Positions 59,941 through 62,311 of a DNA stretch of 62,311 bases are shown piece after piece; position 1 is the first letter of the stretch; each line of letters begins with the position of its first letter. Below the pieces are notes generated by a model that saw nothing but the letters and a program-made list of their open reading frames with translations, was not told the DNA's origin and did no database searches. Source of the stretch: SZUA-521 sp041738285 (GTDB taxonomy: Bacteria; Pseudomonadota; Gammaproteobacteria; Pseudomonadales; Azotimanducaceae). The DNA lies in contig JBGSQB010000208.1 in NCBI GenBank assembly GCA_041738285.1, positions 1-62,311 on the forward strand. The letters run 5' to 3'. Position numbers and translations under genes: made by a program.

Positions 59941-62003
59941 GGGACCTCAACGAATGTTGCTGGCAACCAAGCGAATTGGCGAACTCGCTGCATTGGCTCA
60001 TGGCAATGGATGGTGGCGCGAGCGTCGCCATCCAGGATCGGCAGTTCGACGGCAACGCCTCGCCGCTCGAAGAGACGATTGGTCACGCGGCATCGATGCT
60101 GGGTGCGCGCATGACGGGTATCACTTGCGCACCGGATAGGGTGACCGAATCGATCATCGACGCCGTGCCGCTCGTTGTTCGTTCACGCGATGGAATGACG
60201 GGGCTGTATCTCGCGCGCGCAACCCGGCGGTACGCGACTGCGATCGCGCCCAGCGGGAAGGCTGTGCGGCTGCCGCTCCGAGCCGTGGTCGATTGGATGA
60301 TGGTTCAGCAGTTCAGTGGCGCGGCAAGCGCTGCCGATGTGCTTGCACAGGAGTTCGGGCGTGCGGGAGCGCGCATCGCGCGGGCGCTCGTAGCGCAGCA
60401 GTCAGTCAACGCACCGCTGCAGCTGGGTTGGATGCTGGAATCCAGTTCGGCGGCGAAGCCTGGACGCGATCTTTCGATTCGTGATTGTGCGCCGCTGCTC
60501 GCCACGCACGCGCTTCAGTATTCACTGTGGGTGATGAGCTGGGTGGCCCTTGTCATGCTGTTGGCTGGGCCTGGAGCAAGTGCGGGCATCATGTCGATCT
60601 GGATCGCAACGCTCGTCAGCGCCCTCGCGCTGCTGCCCGTCGAAACCGCACTCGAGCACCGGCTGGCCGCGCGGATCGGAATCGCCGTCAAGCGCCGCCT
60701 CCTGGTGGACGCGCTGAATGCCGACAAGGGTCACGTTGGTGCATTGGGGCTCGGGCAGATGATCGCGCGGTCCCTGGAGACGCATCACATCGACGCCATG
60801 GCGGCGCGAGGGTCGATACGAGTCGTGCTTGCAACCTTCGATGCGTTGCTCGCCGTTTCCGTCTACGGCGCGTTTTTCGGAGTCGATGGACTGATTGTGC
60901 TGTTCTGCCTGGTCGTTGCCTGGGGCGTCGTCCGTGGCGCGAGCTACTATGCGCACGCAGTTGACTATCTTGGCCGAAACCTCGATGCGACGGGAGTCCA
61001 CACGGAGCAGCTGGTTGGCCATCGGACGCGCAAAGCGTTCGTTCAGATGGAACAGTGGAACGCGGATGAGGATCGAAGCGTCGCTCGCTATCACCAGTCG
61101 GCGCGCCGATTCGACGATTCCTTCCTCGGCCTTTCTTTACTTCCGCGCGTGTGGATGGTCCTCGCGATGTTGGTTGTGCTCGTGACCTTGTATCGCACCT
61201 TCGGGGTAGAGGCCGGCGTTGCGAACGTCGCGATGGTCGGCCTCGTCATCGCTACGTTTGCGGCGCTGCAATCCATCGTCCTCGGGACAACCGAAGCGGT
61301 GCGCGCATGGGTGTCGTTCAAGGCGCTCGATACTCTCATGCGCGATCGACTGACCAACACACCCCAGGCGAGCAGATTGCAACGTGCGACACGGGGCGGC
61401 GTCGTGTGCCGGGGCGTCAATTTCAAGTACCCGCGCTCGATCCGACCTGTGCTCGAGGACGCCAATCTCTACATCGCGGAGGCGGACAGAGTGCTGCTGA
61501 CTGGCCGCTCAGGCAGCGGCAAGTCGACGCTGGCGGCAATCATGGCGGGCCGATTGCAGCAGGACAGCGGCATCGTTTTGAGTGGCGGGATCGATCGTCA
61601 TGTCGCGGGCATGGCGCAGTGGCGCAACCTCGTCTGCTATGTGCCGCAGCAAGGCGCCAACCACGTGCTCACTGAGACGTTTGCATTCAACCTCCTCCTT
61701 GGCCGACCCTGGCCACCATCACGATCCGATCTCGATGAAGCGTTGGCGGTGGCGAAGGATCTCGGGCTCGATTCGCTGCTCGACCGGATGCCGGCCGGCA
61801 TGATGCAGATGATCGGCGAAGGTGGGTGGACGCTCTCCCAGGGCGAGAAGGCGCGGCTGTTCGTCGCCCGTGGAATCCTGCAGCGCGCGCGCCTGTTGAT
61901 CGTCGACGAAATTCTGTCGCCTCTGGATGCACATACTGCCACCAGAACGTTGGATGTGCTCGAACGTCACAACGGCGCTGTGATCTTGATCGCGCACATC
62001 TGA
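59937..62003 (+). CDS. second ABC transporter of the exporter, C39-like but Cys-less N-terminus
   Basis: A 688-residue half transporter, coupled to the C39 transporter by an ATGA overlap. Residues 1-190 lack the DCGPAAL active site but keep a pattern like the C39 hairpin (AVPLVVRSRDGMTGLYLARA ... TAIAPSGKAVRLPL), so this may be a degenerate, leader-binding domain. About five or six membrane helices follow, then Walker A TGRSGSGKST, signature LSQGEKAR and Walker B LLIVDEILSPLD. The protein stops right after the H-loop histidine (ILIAHI), without the usual 20-30 residues beyond. Likely works as a heterodimer with its neighbour. Confidence 0.88.
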   Translation: MRDLNECCWQPSELANSLHWLMAMDGGASVAIQDRQFDGNASPLEETIGHAASMLGARMTGITCAPDRVTESIIDAVPLVVRSRDGMTGLYLARATRRYATAIAPSGKAVRLPLRAVVDWMMVQQFSGAASAADVLAQEFGRAGARIARALVAQQSVNAPLQLGWMLESSSAAKPGRDLSIRDCAPLLATHALQYSLWVMSWVALVMLLAGPGASAGIMSIWIATLVSALALLPVETALEHRLAARIGIAVKRRLLVDALNADKGHVGALGLGQMIARSLETHHIDAMAARGSIRVVLATFDALLAVSVYGAFFGVDGLIVLFCLVVAWGVVRGASYYAHAVDYLGRNLDATGVHTEQLVGHRTRKAFVQMEQWNADEDRSVARYHQSARRFDDSFLGLSLLPRVWMVLAMLVVLVTLYRTFGVEAGVANVAMVGLVIATFAALQSIVLGTTEAVRAWVSFKALDTLMRDRLTNTPQASRLQRATRGGVVCRGVNFKYPRSIRPVLEDANLYIAEADRVLLTGRSGSGKSTLAAIMAGRLQQDSGIVLSGGIDRHVAGMAQWRNLVCYVPQQGANHVLTETFAFNLLLGRPWPPSRSDLDEALAVAKDLGLDSLLDRMPAGMMQMIGEGGWTLSQGEKARLFVARGILQRARLLIVDEILSPLDAHTATRTLDVLERHNGAVILIAHI

Positions 62004-62311
62004 CGCTTCTTCCGTGCTCGGCTTACGAATGGGCCATTGGCATATCCGGCGTTGCAGGCATACTTGCACGCCATAACCCAGCCGTTCGCCGTCGGAAAGG
62101 ATGATTGCTCAGTTAAGGATCCTCGCCATAACTAGTGTAGTGCGCCGCAATCAATGGCGCTTTCAGCGCGACCTGGCAGGGCGATGGCAAGGCGCGCGCC
62201 GCAGCCCATATCAAGCATATTGGCAAGGCGTGCACCGCAGCCATCGCCCTGGCAGGTCGTGCCCTACGGGAGCTCGCCCAAACGCGCCGGAACTGCGTTG
62301 CGTCCCTTGGC
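62004..62311. other. non-coding stretch to the window edge
   Basis: No convincing gene starts here. It holds the stop region of the ABC gene, then repeats from 62142 onwards. Short frames on both strands (for example one reading out of the right edge on the plus strand from 62154) have no ribosome site or family resemblance. Confidence 0.4.
62169..62259. repeat. inverted repeat with internal direct repeats
   Basis: The 20-base arms 62169-62188 and 62240-62259 are reverse complements except at one position. Inside, two 21-base direct repeats (62186-62206 and 62222-62242) differ at two positions. The whole could fold as a 91-base hairpin. A 15-base string GCGCCGCAATCAATG just upstream (62142-62156) is also present at 9969-9983 beside the lipase-like gene. 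Possibly a REP-like or mobile-element end that runs past the window. Confidence 0.6.

Noticed and set aside
62003..62080. Recovery of the ABC transporter C-terminus by a frameshift after the H-loop
   Set aside because: The next frame gives about 22 residues (beginning TSDASSVLG) that do not clearly match the usual end of an ABC domain.

Overview
The window is GC-rich, gene-dense chromosomal DNA with high-GC codon use throughout. The fused 23S rRNA methyltransferase RlmKL at 37.4-39.6 kb points to a gammaproteobacterium. The mix of P450, Baeyer-Villiger and luciferase-type monooxygenases, a FadD-like ligase, epoxide hydrolase, TonB receptor and several exported amidohydrolases suggests an environmental heterotroph that degrades lipids, terpenoids or xenobiotics. 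I cannot place it more closely. I see no rRNA, tRNA, CRISPR array, integrase or intact insertion sequence.

Layout. 0-9.7 kb: end of an M1-type aminopeptidase, then a plus-strand series of acyl-CoA synthetase and MFS transporter (overlapping), exported amidohydrolase and iron-type alcohol dehydrogenase, and an exported DUF4412-like protein, exported repeat protein and histidine phosphatase. 10-15.2 kb: lipase-like hydrolase, two tandem DsbA/kappa-like proteins, and a cyclase-ATPase-TPR regulator. 15.2-20 kb: a 1586-residue exported protein with a PKD-like domain, an 11-unit PFV[SN][AV] repeat and a C25-like peptidase region, immediately upstream of the regulator. 20-29 kb: membrane protein, ethanolamine-type permease, XRE regulator, thioesterase, and an rfbC-rfbD-holin-like set followed by P450 and lipoprotein. 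29-37.4 kb: Baeyer-Villiger monooxygenase and a minus-strand locus in which a frameshifted TonB receptor precedes a cytochrome c, an FAD-linked oxidase and a PLP-dependent aldolase-like enzyme. 37.4-48.6 kb: rlmKL, YdjM-like membrane protein, LLM monooxygenase, acetolactate-synthase-like enzyme with aldehyde dehydrogenase, hybrid histidine kinase, epoxide hydrolase. 48.7-54.2 kb: two more YtcJ-type amidohydrolases, one with an unusual extra N-terminal domain, and small genes.

The most interesting part is 54.2-62.0 kb. A membrane-fusion protein, a C39 peptidase-ABC transporter with a complete Q/C/H/D catalytic set, and a second ABC transporter with a C39-like but Cys-less N-terminal region form a tight three-gene exporter resembling RiPP or bacteriocin export of the NHLM type. 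Facing it across a regulatory gap with two strong dyads is a 16-codon gene with a good ribosome binding site that encodes MKVKTKVKAGGFSWSR, a candidate double-glycine peptide. Downstream of it on the same strand lie an HpaB/AbfD-family enzyme and an NTF2-like protein. I propose this as a candidate peptide production and export system. The link between peptide and exporter is inferred from position and the Gly-Gly motif only.

A second pattern: five convergent gene junctions carry short palindromic or insertion-sequence-end-like elements, and in three genes the element supplies the stop codon or the last residues.
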